Assembly (NCBI GenBank): GCA_947174805.1
Contig: CAMWKH010000013.1
Span: forward strand, 1-64,000
From: an uncultured Roseburia sp.
Lineage (GTDB): Bacteria > Bacillota > Clostridia > Lachnospirales > Lachnospiraceae
DNA length: 64,000 nt
Direction: 5' to 3'
The notes beneath the pieces are model-generated. The model made no database searches and was not told the origin of the DNA. It worked only from the letters and a program-made list of their open reading frames with translations. Position numbers and translations under genes: made by a program. Numbering within the stretch: position 1 is the first letter of the stretch; each line of letters starts with the position of its first letter. Shown here piece by piece: positions 44,589-54,035 of this stretch.

Positions 44589-46937
44589 ATGTATCTTAGA
44601 ATACTGAAAAAAGATTTAAAACGAAAAAAGGCCATGAACGCCATTATGCTGATTTTTATTATTCTTGCGTCAATGTTTATCGCAAGCGGCGCAAATAATA
44701 TGATTACAGTTGCTACGGCCTTGGAAGATTATTTTGAACTGGCGGAAGTACCCGACTACTGGTTTGCCACTACCTATGAAAAGGAGGCTAAGCGTTTTTC
44801 AGACTTTGCAAAAGAGGAAGGATACGCCTTCAAAACCGCAGAATTAATCCAATTAAACCCAAAAAGCATCAAAGTGGACAATGAGGCATTTGTATACAGC
44901 AATTCCGTTTGTCTATCCACTGTAAAAGGTTCAAAAATATTTGATGAAAAAGAAAAGGAAATCACAACGGTAGAGGATGGGGAAATCTATGTGCCGAACT
45001 GCATCTTTTCCTCGGGAAAAAACAATTTTTACAACGGATGCAAAATTCTGATTGAAAGTGGAAATGTAAAGAAAGAATTTACCTTAAAAAGCTTCTCAAG
45101 GGACGCACTGTTTGGCTCCCCCATGATTGGCATGACCCATTTTCTTGTCAGCGAAAATGACTATAAGCTTTTTGACACAAAAGATAACACTATGTTTTAC
45201 TCCCTGTCGGCATATACAAAGGATGCCTCTTTTATGGAAAAGTACAACAACCTGGACTTAAAAACCATTATGGGCGTAAACCGGTCAGGAATCAAACTCA
45301 TGTATTTCATGGACACCATAATCGCAGCCCTTATCCTTGTGGTGAGCATCTGCCTAATTTTAATTTCCATGGTAATTCTCCGCTTCACCATCCAGTTTAC
45401 CATGAGCGAAGAATTCCGGGAAATCGGGGTGATGAAAGCCATAGGCATCACAAACGGAAAAATCCGGGGGCTTTACATTGTAAAATATCTGGCCATCTCC
45501 CTTACAGGAGGAATCCTCGGCCTGGCCTTCAGTTTTCCTTTCGGAAGGCTTCTGATAAAGAGCGTGTCAAAAAACATTATCATCACCGGGGAAAACCGTT
45601 TTTTCCTCAACATTATTTTTGCTGCGGGGGCGGCCTTTGCCGTGGTGCTCTTCTGCTATCTCTGCACCAGGAAAATCCGGAAATTTTCTCCCATCGACGC
45701 CATCCGCAACGGGGAGACCGGGGAGCGCTATCATAGAAAGGGTGTCATACGCTTAAACAAATCTTTCCTGCCGCCTGTTTTCTTTATGGCGGTAAACGAT
45801 ATTTTCAGCGGGCTGAAAAAATATCTCTCCATGATTTTGATTTTCACCCTGGGATTTTTACTGATTATCATACCTGTAAATACCATAAATACCCTGCAGA
45901 GCGACAGCTTAATTACCCTTTTTTCCATGGCGGACTGCGACCTGACCATTACCCAGGAACTTCTGTTTTCCCCAGAAGAGGATAATCAGGATATGGTAGA
46001 AAAAAATTTGCAGGATGTGAGAAATACCCTGAAAAAACATCACATAGAGGCTGATGTTTTCCAGGAAATCATGTTTCGATTCAATATCTCCTGCGAGGAT
46101 AAAAAAACTTCTTCCCTGGCCTTTCAGGGCACAGGAGGGGTAAAATGCAGCCAGTATGCATACCTTTTGGGCTCACCCCCGGAAAATAAAAATGAGCTGG
46201 CCATAAGCCATATTGTGGCTGATGTAATCGGGGCAGATATCGGAGATACGGTTCACATAAACATCGGGGACGATGACAGAGCCTATACGGTGAGCGCCAT
46301 CTATCAAAGCATGAACAACCTGGGGGAAGGCATTCGGTTTTACCAGGAGGAAGATATCAACTATCAGTTTGCTATCGGGGCTTTTGGAACCCAGATTTCT
46401 TACCGGGATAACCCGGATAAAGAAACCTTCAACGAGCGGAAAGCGCTTCTGCAAAATATTTATTCCGACAGCAAGATTTACACTGCCGGAGAATATATCA
46501 GCTACATGATTGGAGATTCCGCAGGTCAGATTGAGTCTGTAAAAACTTTGATTCTTGCCATTATACTCTGCATCAATATGCTGGTTGCCCTTTTAATGGT
46601 AAAAAGCTTTATCACAAAAGAAAAGGGGGAAATCGCACTGTTAAAAGCCATAGGGTTTAAGGATTCTTCCCTTATAGCATGGCAGTCCTTACGGATTGGG
46701 ATGGTATTGTTTATCTCCATCCTCCTTGGCACCGCCCTATCCACGCCTTTGTCAAAAATTACTGTGGAACCTATTTTTAGTATTATGGGGGCGAAAAGCA
46801 TTGAATTTATAATTATACCCCTGGAAGTGTATGTGATTTATCCCTTAACGCTGCTGCTTGCAACAGTACTTGCCGCATCCCTTGGGGCGCTGCAGCTAAG
46901 AAAAATATCATCCCGGGAAACATCCAACATAGAATAA
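44589..46937 (+). CDS. FtsX-like ABC transporter permease
   Basis: A 782-residue membrane protein with two FtsX/MacB-type units. A first span (about 17-37) is followed by an external domain of about 200 residues, three spans (about 240-265, 295-320, 340-360), then a fourth-type span (about 410-430), a second external domain of about 210 residues, and three final spans (about 650-670, 700-720, 745-770). It has EEFREIGVMKAIGITNGKIRG and GEIALLKAIGFKDSSL, the cytoplasmic coupling motifs. ATG at 44589 has AAAGGAG seven bases upstream. With the ATPase and two-component genes that follow it probably forms a peptide-antibiotic sensing or resistance unit. Substrate unknown. Confidence 0.9.
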   Translation: MYLRILKKDLKRKKAMNAIMLIFIILASMFIASGANNMITVATALEDYFELAEVPDYWFATTYEKEAKRFSDFAKEEGYAFKTAELIQLNPKSIKVDNEAFVYSNSVCLSTVKGSKIFDEKEKEITTVEDGEIYVPNCIFSSGKNNFYNGCKILIESGNVKKEFTLKSFSRDALFGSPMIGMTHFLVSENDYKLFDTKDNTMFYSLSAYTKDASFMEKYNNLDLKTIMGVNRSGIKLMYFMDTIIAALILVVSICLILISMVILRFTIQFTMSEEFREIGVMKAIGITNGKIRGLYIVKYLAISLTGGILGLAFSFPFGRLLIKSVSKNIIITGENRFFLNIIFAAGAAFAVVLFCYLCTRKIRKFSPIDAIRNGETGERYHRKGVIRLNKSFLPPVFFMAVNDIFSGLKKYLSMILIFTLGFLLIIIPVNTINTLQSDSLITLFSMADCDLTITQELLFSPEEDNQDMVEKNLQDVRNTLKKHHIEADVFQEIMFRFNISCEDKKTSSLAFQGTGGVKCSQYAYLLGSPPENKNELAISHIVADVIGADIGDTVHINIGDDDRAYTVSAIYQSMNNLGEGIRFYQEEDINYQFAIGAFGTQISYRDNPDKETFNERKALLQNIYSDSKIYTAGEYISYMIGDSAGQIESVKTLILAIILCINMLVALLMVKSFITKEKGEIALLKAIGFKDSSLIAWQSLRIGMVLFISILLGTALSTPLSKITVEPIFSIMGAKSIEFIIIPLEVYVIYPLTLLLATVLAASLGALQLRKISSRETSNIE

Positions 46938-46957
46938 CATTTAAAGGAGAATCTATT

Positions 46958-47725
46958 ATGGAACATATTTTAGAAGTAAAAAATCTTTGCAAAACATATA
47001 TCACCAACAAAAGGCAGAACAATGTGCTGAAAAACGTTAGTTTTACCGTATCCCAGGGGGAAATGGTAGCTGTTATGGGCCCCTCGGGCTCAGGAAAATC
47101 CACTCTTCTTTACGCTGTCTCAGGCATGGACGACATTACTGCCGGTACGGTGGACTTCTGCGGAAGAAACATTGCAGATTTAACCCCGAAAGAACTAGCA
47201 GGAATCCGTTTAAATGAAATGGGATTTATCTTCCAGCAGATGTATATGTTAAAAAACCTTACGGTGCTGGACAATATTATACTCCCCTCCTGCCAGTCTA
47301 ATAAAATAAAAGAGAGCAGGAAAGAAACCGTAAAAAGGGGACAGGATTTTATGCGGAAACTTGGGATTATCGATATTGCGGACAACGACATCAACGAAGT
47401 CTCCGGCGGCCAGCTTCAGCGGGCCTGTATCTGCCGAAGCATGATAAATCAGCCAAAAATGATTTTTGCCGATGAACCTACCGGGGCATTAAACCGCACC
47501 TCCTCCCAGGAAGTGATGGATGAGCTTGCGGCAATTAACAGGGAGGGCACTACAATTATGCTTGTCACCCACGATGTGAAAGTTGCAGCAAAATGTACAA
47601 GAATCCTTTATATTGTTGACGGGAACATAAAAGGGGAGTATAACTTAGAGAGGTACACTTCCCCCTCCACACTGAGGGAACGGGAACGCACGCTGAATAA
47701 TTGGCTGATGGAGCTTGGCTGGTAA
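46958..47725 (+). CDS. ABC transporter ATP-binding protein
   Basis: A 255-residue ATPase of the MacB/LolD type that energises the permease encoded 20 bases upstream. Walker A is GPSGSGKST (41-49), the signature EVSGGQLQRA is near 150, Walker B is MIFADEPTGALN, and the H-loop is LVTHD. A short C-terminal extension (about 220-255) is not part of the core fold. AAAGGAG precedes ATG. Confidence 0.93.
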   Translation: MEHILEVKNLCKTYITNKRQNNVLKNVSFTVSQGEMVAVMGPSGSGKSTLLYAVSGMDDITAGTVDFCGRNIADLTPKELAGIRLNEMGFIFQQMYMLKNLTVLDNIILPSCQSNKIKESRKETVKRGQDFMRKLGIIDIADNDINEVSGGQLQRACICRSMINQPKMIFADEPTGALNRTSSQEVMDELAAINREGTTIMLVTHDVKVAAKCTRILYIVDGNIKGEYNLERYTSPSTLRERERTLNNWLMELGW

Positions 47726-47755
47726 CGCTTCCCAGGATTCAGGAAAGGAAAAATT

Positions 47756-48418
47756 GTGACTGACATTTTAATTGTGGAAGATAACAGAGAACTGGCAAAT
47801 CTCCTGTGTGATTTTCTCCGTATGGAAAATTACACAGTGAGTGTTGCCGCCACAGGGGAAAAAGCCCTGTTTTTATATGAAACCTACGGTGCAAAACTTG
47901 TAGTGCTTGACATAATGCTGCCGGGACTTGACGGATTTTCCATCTGTAAAAAAATCCGAGAGACCGGCAATACCCCAATCCTTATCGTCAGCGCAAAAAT
48001 CACAAAGGATGATAAGTTAAAAGGACTTTTCCTTGGGGCAGACGACTATATAGAAAAACCTTACGATATTGATATTCTCCTGGCAAAAATCAAGGGAATT
48101 TTCAAACGCCGCTACTCTCTTGACACCATAAAAGACGGCAGCCTGACCTTAAACAAAGAGAGCCGAACTGCGGAGAAAGACGGTGTCAAAATTGACCTTA
48201 CCGGAAAAGAATACGAATTGCTTTTGCTCTTAATGGAAAACCGAGGAAAAGCCCTGAAAAAGGAATTTCTGTTTCACCAGGTCTGGGGCAGCGACAGCTT
48301 TTCCGAACTGCAGACCCTCACGGTGCACATAAAATGGCTTCGGGAGAAAATTGAAGACAACCCCAAAAAACCGGAGAAAATTCTCACCGTATGGGGAGTG
48401 GGGTACAAATATCTATGA
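47756..48418 (+). CDS. OmpR-family response regulator
   Basis: A 220-residue regulator with a receiver domain (phospho-acceptor Asp52 in VVLDIMLPG, acidic pocket E8-D9, Lys in IEKPYD) and an OmpR/PhoB winged helix (about 130-220, ending LTVWGVGYKYL). GTG start preceded by GGAAAGG. It overlaps the kinase gene by four bases (ATGA) and probably controls the upstream ABC genes. Confidence 0.93.
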   Translation: MTDILIVEDNRELANLLCDFLRMENYTVSVAATGEKALFLYETYGAKLVVLDIMLPGLDGFSICKKIRETGNTPILIVSAKITKDDKLKGLFLGADDYIEKPYDIDILLAKIKGIFKRRYSLDTIKDGSLTLNKESRTAEKDGVKIDLTGKEYELLLLLMENRGKALKKEFLFHQVWGSDSFSELQTLTVHIKWLREKIEDNPKKPEKILTVWGVGYKYL

Positions 48419-49647
48419 CAGCATACAGAAAAATTTTCACAATGGTACTTTCATTCGTGATTCTAATTTTTACAATAGGGAATTTGTATTTTTATTTCCT
48501 GGATTTCTCAGAGGGGGGCAGGCCCTACCGGGTGGAAATCCAGCGGCTTGCCCTGGAAATTGAAAAGGAAGGTTTGGAAAACGTTTCCCTCTCCCACTGC
48601 AAATACGTGACCCATATAGAGCCTTTCGGCACAGATTTCTATAATTCCAACAGGGATTATGTCATGAAAGAAATAGACGGGAAATTGTACCGCTTTGACT
48701 TTTCCTATCAAAACACGGAGGATAAGAACAAAATCCTTATCCCCCTGAATCTGATTTTGCTCTTAATGTCATGTGTGATTTTTGGTGTCTTAGCCTTTGT
48801 AAAAAGCAAAATACTATCTCCCTTTGAACAGCTCAAAAACCTTCCCTATGAGCTTTCCAAGGGAAATCTCACCCTCCCCCTCAAGGAAAACAAGAGCCGT
48901 TTTTTCGGTAAATTTATCTGGGGGATGGATTTGCTCCGGGAAAATATAGAAGAACAAAAACAGAGGGAACTTTCCCTTCAAAAAGAAAAGAAAACTCTGC
49001 TGCTCTCTTTGTCCCACGACATAAAAACACCTCTCTCCGCCATAAAACTTTACGCAAAGGCGCTGTCAAAAAATCTGTATTCTGACCGGGAAAAACAGGT
49101 GGAAATCGCAGAAAATATCGACAAAAAGGCAGATGAAATCGAAGGGTATGTATCACAGATTATCACCGCTTCCAAGGAAGACTTCTTAAGCCTTAACGTT
49201 GAAATCTCCGAGTTTTATTTATCGGATTTGATACAGGCAATATCCGGCTATTACCGTGAAAAACTGGCTATTGTAAAGACGGATTTTTCTGTGGGAAAAT
49301 ATGAAAACTGCCTTTTGTCCGGGGATTTCCACCGCAGCGTGGAAATCCTGCAAAACCTTACGGAAAATGCTATAAAATACGGCGATGGCCACAGTATTGA
49401 AATTGAGATTTCCGAAGAGGAAGGATGCAGGCTGATTTCCGTAAAAAACAGCGGCTGCACCCTTTCGGATATGGAACTGCCCCATGTCTTTGACAGTTTC
49501 TGGAGAGGTTCTAATTCCAGAAATGTCCCTGGAAGCGGCCTTGGGCTTTCTATCTGCCGACAGCTGGCAGCCAAAATGGGAGGTGAAATATTTGCGGAAA
49601 CGAATGATGGCTGGTATAAGGTTACAGTCGTCTTTTGTATGGCTTAA
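48415..49647 (+). CDS. Membrane sensor histidine kinase
   Basis: A 410-residue kinase with two spans (about 8-30 and 109-129) flanking an external domain of about 78 residues, a HAMP-like linker (about 130-180), the phospho-acceptor His201 in SLSHDIKTPLSAIK, and a HATPase domain with NLTENAIKYG and RNVPGSGLGLSICRQL. ATG at 48415 overlaps the regulator stop, typical of coupled pairs. Partner is the response regulator just upstream; with a loop this size it could sense a ligand directly. It ends at a strong terminator. Confidence 0.92.
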   Translation: MTAYRKIFTMVLSFVILIFTIGNLYFYFLDFSEGGRPYRVEIQRLALEIEKEGLENVSLSHCKYVTHIEPFGTDFYNSNRDYVMKEIDGKLYRFDFSYQNTEDKNKILIPLNLILLLMSCVIFGVLAFVKSKILSPFEQLKNLPYELSKGNLTLPLKENKSRFFGKFIWGMDLLRENIEEQKQRELSLQKEKKTLLLSLSHDIKTPLSAIKLYAKALSKNLYSDREKQVEIAENIDKKADEIEGYVSQIITASKEDFLSLNVEISEFYLSDLIQAISGYYREKLAIVKTDFSVGKYENCLLSGDFHRSVEILQNLTENAIKYGDGHSIEIEISEEEGCRLISVKNSGCTLSDMELPHVFDSFWRGSNSRNVPGSGLGLSICRQLAAKMGGEIFAETNDGWYKVTVVFCMA

Positions 49648-49658
49648 AGGTGTGATAA

Positions 49659-49696
49659 AAAACATGCGTCCAGAACAATTCCTGGACGCATGTTTT
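49659..49696. terminator. Bidirectional terminator between kinase and rubrerythrin genes
   Basis: AAAACATGCGTCCAG / CTGGACGCATGTTTT, a perfect 15-base stem with an eight-base loop, followed by T-rich sequence on both strands. Confidence 0.88.
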
Positions 49697-49703
49697 AACT
49701 GTA

Positions 49704-50246
49704 TCAGTAATTCTCTCCATGAACTTCAAAGTAACTCTGGGGATGATTACAGGTGGGGCAGACTTCAGGCGCCTTTGTTCCCACAACGATATGCCCGCAG
49801 TTGCGGCACTCCCATACCTTTACCTCGCTCTTTTCAAAAACAGCGGCTGTCTCTACGTTCTTAAGCAGGGTGCGGTATCTTTCCTCGTGGTGCTTTTCGA
49901 TTTCCCCTACAAGCCTGAATTTCGCTGCAAGTTCAGGAAACCCTTCCGCTTCTGCTGTCTTTGCAAATTCTTCATACATATCTGTCCACTCATAATTCTC
50001 ACCCTTTGCAGCCGCGGCAAGATTCGCTTTAGTATCGCCGATTCCCTCCAGTTCTTTCAACCACATTTTTGCATGTTCTTTTTCATTGTCGGCGGTTTTT
50101 AAGAACAGGGCTGCAATCTGCTCATAGCCCTCCTTTTTGGCTTTCGATGCAAAATAAGTATATTTGTTCCTTGCCTGGGATTCCCCTGCAAATGCTGCCT
50201 CTAAATTCTTCTCTGTCTGTGTTCCTGCATATTTTGTTGTCTCCAT
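49704..50246 (-). CDS. rbr: Rubrerythrin
   Basis: A 180-residue cytoplasmic peroxide reductase. The N-terminal ferritin-like domain (about 1-140) carries the di-iron ligands in [27 protein letters not shown] and [11 protein letters not shown]. The C-terminal rubredoxin domain has WECRNCGH and EVCPTCNHP. Last gene of an operon led by perR and a rubredoxin-FMN protein, so induced when PerR is inactivated. AAGGAGG precedes ATG. Confidence 0.97.
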   Translation of the reverse strand: METTKYAGTQTEKNLEAAFAGESQARNKYTYFASKAKKEGYEQIAALFLKTADNEKEHAKMWLKELEGIGDTKANLAAAAKGENYEWTDMYEEFAKTAEAEGFPELAAKFRLVGEIEKHHEERYRTLLKNVETAAVFEKSEVKVWECRNCGHIVVGTKAPEVCPTCNHPQSYFEVHGENY

Positions 50247-50277
50247 ATTATTTCCTCCTTATTTTCCGTGATAAGAA

Positions 50278-51693
50278 TTACGCATGCGCAATATTTGTAT
50301 GTTCTGATATTTCCCTGCTTGTGGTGCAAAGGTCATCCACTGACAGGCCATGAATATCCTTATTGCCGGTAATCCTTGCAAATGTCCTCAATTCCTCCGC
50401 AGAACATTTCAGATAATTTTCCACCCGCTTTGCGGCGGCGTCTATATGTAACCTTTCCCGCAGCTTTTCATCCTGGGTAGCCACCCCTACCGGACACATT
50501 CCGGTGCCGCAGATACGGTACTGCTGACAGGCTGCGGCTACCATGGCCGCTGAAGCGATGGCGACGGCATCTGCTCCCATGGCAATGGCTTTGGCAAAAT
50601 CAGAGGATACCCGAAGCCCTCCTGTGATGACCAGGTCAATCTCTGAACCAATGGAATCAAGATATTTTCTGGCCCGGTAAAGGGCATAGATGGTGGGCAC
50701 ACTGGTGGAATCCCTGATAATGGCAGGGGAAGCTCCTGTGGCACCTCCCCTTCCGTCTATGGTAATAAAATCTGGGTTGGCATACACACAAAATTCCATA
50801 TCCCTCTCAATACGTCCGGCCGCAATCTTAATGCCAATGGGCCTTCCTTCGCTTCTCTCACGAAGCTCATCCACCAGGTTCTTTAAATCCTCCCTACTGT
50901 CTATTCCAGGAAATTTAGAGGGGCTGATCACATCCTCACCAAGAGGCTTGCTGCGGATTTTTGCAATTTCAGGAGTGACTTTGCTTCCCGGCAGATGGCC
51001 TCCCATACCCGGTTTTGTCCCCTGCCCGATTTTAATCTCAACGGCATCGGAAGTTTTAAGATTCTCATCCGTGACGCTGTAAAGATTGGGTACATATTCA
51101 AAAATGTACTTGTACGCCGCCTCTTTTTCCTCGGGAAGAATCCCTCCCTCGCCGCTGCACATAGCCGTAAGTGCCGCTGCACTCCCCTTTGCCAGTGCAA
51201 TTTTTGTCTCCCTGGAAAGGGCTCCAAAGGACATGTGGGAAATATAAACCGGCATATCAAGCACCATGGGCTTTTTGGCGTGTTTTCCGATTACAGTTTT
51301 TAACGAAACCTCCTCATGCTCATGAAGGGGCATCGGGTTTAGCTGAGCCCCAAGCACAAGCACATCATCAAAGTTTGGCATTTTCATCTGCGTTCCCATT
51401 GCCTCAATGGCAGATTTCCCGGTAACAGCCATCTCATGGATTTCTTTCATGTAACGGTAAGTGCTGTCTGTCTTTCTGGTTTCTTTTGGATAGTTTAAAT
51501 CCAACTCTCCGGTATCTGCATCTCCCCTCCCTAAACCGGGTCCAGGAGAAATCTCTGGAGGGCTCTCCCCCTCTGCCGCCACAAATTTCTCCGGCGGCTG
51601 TTTGCACACAGGACATTCTGTCAACTCTGAAAACAGCTTCCCCTCTTCTGCCTCATCATACACATATCCGCAGACACTGCATTTGTAGACCAT
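50278..51693 (-). CDS. Rubredoxin-like domain fused to glutamate-synthase-type FMN domain
   Basis: A 471-residue cytoplasmic flavoprotein. Residues 1-40 form a rubredoxin-like site with Cys5, Cys8, Cys27 and Cys30. After a linker comes the FMN-binding barrel of the GltB large subunit: LDMPVYISHMSFGALSRE, EGGILPEEK, KIGQGTKPGMGGHLPG, a TIDGRGGATGASP segment and the GTGMCPVGVATQ cysteine region. The amidotransferase domain and the complete glutamate synthase are absent, so glutamate synthesis is not certain. Between perR and rubrerythrin, it may move electrons to rubrerythrin or reduce a small molecule under oxidative stress. AGGAGG precedes ATG. Confidence 0.9.
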   Translation of the reverse strand: MVYKCSVCGYVYDEAEEGKLFSELTECPVCKQPPEKFVAAEGESPPEISPGPGLGRGDADTGELDLNYPKETRKTDSTYRYMKEIHEMAVTGKSAIEAMGTQMKMPNFDDVLVLGAQLNPMPLHEHEEVSLKTVIGKHAKKPMVLDMPVYISHMSFGALSRETKIALAKGSAAALTAMCSGEGGILPEEKEAAYKYIFEYVPNLYSVTDENLKTSDAVEIKIGQGTKPGMGGHLPGSKVTPEIAKIRSKPLGEDVISPSKFPGIDSREDLKNLVDELRERSEGRPIGIKIAAGRIERDMEFCVYANPDFITIDGRGGATGASPAIIRDSTSVPTIYALYRARKYLDSIGSEIDLVITGGLRVSSDFAKAIAMGADAVAIASAAMVAAACQQYRICGTGMCPVGVATQDEKLRERLHIDAAAKRVENYLKCSAEELRTFARITGNKDIHGLSVDDLCTTSREISEHTNIAHA

Positions 51694-51708
51694 AAAAAAT
51701 ACCTCCTA

Positions 51709-52071
51709 TTATTTTTTTTCTCTGCATTTTGGACAGAGATAAAATACCTTTAAATCATAAGATAGAATTCCTTCCCCAAGCTGCTTTTCCAGATTGCTGG
51801 TCAAATCCCCAAAACTTATATCTGACAACGCCCCGCATTTTTTACATACAAGGTGGTCATGCTTTTTTATTTTATCATAGCGGTCAGGAGAGCCTTCTAT
51901 GGACATTTTCCGTATCAGTCCCTCACTGCAAAGGGTATTGAGATTATTGTATACCGTTGCCAAAACCACTTTCGGTTCCGTTTTTTTCAGCTCCAAAAAG
52001 AGCTGCTCTGCTGTCATATGCCCTGTAGACTGATTTACCAAATGAAGTATCAGTTTTGCATATTTTGTCAC
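51709..52071 (-). CDS. perR: PerR/Fur-family metalloregulator
   Basis: A 120-residue Fur-family repressor. The winged helix (MTAEQLFLELKK, TVYNNLNTL) is followed by a dimer domain with histidines HDHLVCKKCG and a second cysteine pair CPKCREK, the structural zinc site. GTG start; the ribosome site is weak. A perfect TTAGAAT-T-ATTCTAA element overlaps its promoter and closely fits the Per box, and the downstream genes are peroxide-defence genes, so PerR is favoured over Fur or Zur. Confidence 0.9.
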   Translation of the reverse strand: MTKYAKLILHLVNQSTGHMTAEQLFLELKKTEPKVVLATVYNNLNTLCSEGLIRKMSIEGSPDRYDKIKKHDHLVCKKCGALSDISFGDLTSNLEKQLGEGILSYDLKVFYLCPKCREKK

Positions 52072-52089
52072 CGTTCCACCGCCCTTGTT

Positions 52090-52104
52090 TTAGAATTATT
52101 CTAA
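52090..52104. promoter_or_regulatory. Per box operator
   Basis: TTAGAAT-T-ATTCTAA, a perfect 7-1-7 inverted repeat with 13 of 15 matches to the B. subtilis PerR consensus TTATAATNATTATAA. It abuts the -10 box of the perR promoter, so binding would block transcription and give autoregulation. Confidence 0.85.
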
Positions 52105-52132
52105 TTATAATCCAGATTCACACCCCAGTCAA
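52104..52132 (-). promoter_or_regulatory. SigA-type promoter of the perR operon
   Basis: Minus-strand TTGACT, 17 bases, TATAAT. The -35 box overlaps the last codon of the ABC permease gene upstream. Confidence 0.85.
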
Positions 52133-53343
52133 GTGCGAAGAAGCAAAATTACAATTTCAACAGCCAAAAGCCCTGTGAATGCCGGCAAAAATTCCGGCAC
52201 CGCCCCAAGAATTCCCCCCAGCAAAAGCATAACTGCCGGGACAAGGTATTTTCTCGGATGGTGCCATAGGTCGCTTTCAATTTTAAAGCCCCTGATAGGG
52301 CAAAACCACTCCAAAAGGACAGAGCAAATCCCACTTTGCAGAGCGAAGAAAAATGCGGCGGGAAACATCCAAAAACTCACACCTCCCTTTAAGATTTCAA
52401 GGCTGAAAAGAAAAATCACATTTGACGCCATATGGAATAAAAAGATGAACAGGCAGTACGGCACGCAAAAGGCCTTCTTTTGACCAGGCAAAACCCGGAG
52501 TGCCTGCTCTAAGTCCGGGTCGCAGGAGAGCAAAATACAAATAGGTGTGTTCAGGGACAGAACAGCAAAACCGATGGGCACAGCAGAAAGGTCTTCAAAC
52601 TCTCCCAAAAAGAGGGGCAGCACACAGGCAGCACACCACAGGATAAGGGTATTCATCCAATAATTTCTGTGGCATTTCAGATACCGGAAAAAATATCTCC
52701 CTATAGAAGAGCCAGCAGAATACCCTCCTCGGCCCTTTACAACAGTGCTGTTTCCCCCCTCCCGCAAGTAAAATGAATATACCTGCGCCCTTTGTAAAAG
52801 TACTGCAAAAAGAGCGCCGCTTATGACTAAGATTATCATAAACCAAGGACTGTCCCACAGAAATACCATGGCGGCAATTAGGCCGCCCCCCCAAAAAACA
52901 AATGCATACCAATACTTTTTGTAAGAGTAGAGGGCGGCACTGCTAAGGACGCCATGGACAGCACAAAATAGGCTCCCGAAAACTTCTGCCGGACTCCAAT
53001 CCGATACTGCAAACAACACCGCCAAAAGTCCTGCCGTCTTAGTGAAAAGCGTATAGGCCCCTAGGGAAGCCACATAGGAAAAAACAAATTTCCCGGCATT
53101 TAGAGGAAGCATAAACAGATTCATCATATAGGGGGCGTTGTCCTTAGAGGAAAGAGCCTGCCACATCACGCCCATAGTAAATGTACTTACCGTCAAATAC
53201 AAAATATAAGGCGAAATCCTTATCCCAAAATCAGGGATATACAATCCCAAAAATACGATGAGATAGATGAAAAGAGTCCTTGTCAGTCTCTCATACTTTA
53301 CCCCAAAGAGTTTTTTGGCAAAAGCCTTATATAACATGTTCAT
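52129..53343 (-). CDS. Polytopic membrane protein, ABC-2-type permease
   Basis: A 404-residue protein, almost all hydrophobic, with about ten to twelve spans and short basic loops. It has no recognised catalytic motif. It follows an ABC ATPase gene and overlaps its end by 17 bases, so it is the presumed membrane partner. ATG at 53343 has GGGAGG nine bases upstream; an ATG six bases later is possible. Substrate unknown. Its last codons overlap the perR promoter. Confidence 0.82.
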   Translation of the reverse strand: MNMLYKAFAKKLFGVKYERLTRTLFIYLIVFLGLYIPDFGIRISPYILYLTVSTFTMGVMWQALSSKDNAPYMMNLFMLPLNAGKFVFSYVASLGAYTLFTKTAGLLAVLFAVSDWSPAEVFGSLFCAVHGVLSSAALYSYKKYWYAFVFWGGGLIAAMVFLWDSPWFMIILVISGALFAVLLQRAQVYSFYLREGGNSTVVKGRGGYSAGSSIGRYFFRYLKCHRNYWMNTLILWCAACVLPLFLGEFEDLSAVPIGFAVLSLNTPICILLSCDPDLEQALRVLPGQKKAFCVPYCLFIFLFHMASNVIFLFSLEILKGGVSFWMFPAAFFFALQSGICSVLLEWFCPIRGFKIESDLWHHPRKYLVPAVMLLLGGILGAVPEFLPAFTGLLAVEIVILLLRT

Positions 53344-54034
53344 AACGCAAAGCCTCCCGAATGTCTGCTGCACAAATTTGTGCATCCTCAAATGTCCTCC
53401 TGATTGTTCCATTTTCCAATACAATTACCCGGTCAGAAGTCAGGGTAATACTCTCCATTATGTGGGAGGAAAACAGAACTGTCCCATACTCCTTGCAGCC
53501 GGCAATCTGCCGATACAAATATTCCGTGCTCTCAAAATCCAATCCGTTCACCGGCTCATCCAGAAAAAGCAGCTTTGGTTTTAATGCAAAGGCAGTAATC
53601 AAAAACGCTTTTTTGCGGTTTCCCATTGAAAGGTCTTTCAAAAGAACATCTTCATACCCCTGAAAGTGAAATCCCTCCAAAAGCTCCCATACATCGGGCA
53701 ATTCCTTCCCATAGGCCAAAAAGACATAGGACAAATACTCCCGGAATGTGAAATAGGAAAAAGAATTGTCCTCGGCAAACACAGTATAACGGCAGAGTTT
53801 AAATTCTTCTCCCTGGAAATTCACAGGCTCTCCCCCAAAAGTGACGCCCTGGTGGCTAAAGTCCTGGTGCAGCCCCGATAAAATTTTCATAAAAGTTGTT
53901 TTCCCTGCGCCGTTTAATCCAATCATCCCCACTGCCTCATGGTCGTATAAAGTAAAAGAAAAATCACACAGCACCCTTTTTTCCCCGCCGTACCATGCAC
54001 ATAAATTTTTGATTGCCAAAACAGGTTCTCCCAT
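53327..54034 (-). CDS. ABC transporter ATP-binding protein
   Basis: A 235-residue ATPase. Walker A is GLNGAGKTT near 40, the signature reads KDLSMGNRKKAF, Walker B is LLFLDEPVNGLD, and the H-loop is FSSH. The LSxGxxKK signature is of the ABC-2 exporter group that includes antibiotic and bacteriocin-immunity transporters. ATG at 54034 has AGGGGG eight bases upstream, and starts three bases from the stop of the small membrane gene. Downstream partner is the polytopic permease. Confidence 0.92.
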   Translation of the reverse strand: MGEPVLAIKNLCAWYGGEKRVLCDFSFTLYDHEAVGMIGLNGAGKTTFMKILSGLHQDFSHQGVTFGGEPVNFQGEEFKLCRYTVFAEDNSFSYFTFREYLSYVFLAYGKELPDVWELLEGFHFQGYEDVLLKDLSMGNRKKAFLITAFALKPKLLFLDEPVNGLDFESTEYLYRQIAGCKEYGTVLFSSHIMESITLTSDRVIVLENGTIRRTFEDAQICAADIREALRYEHVI

Positions 54035-54035
54035 C

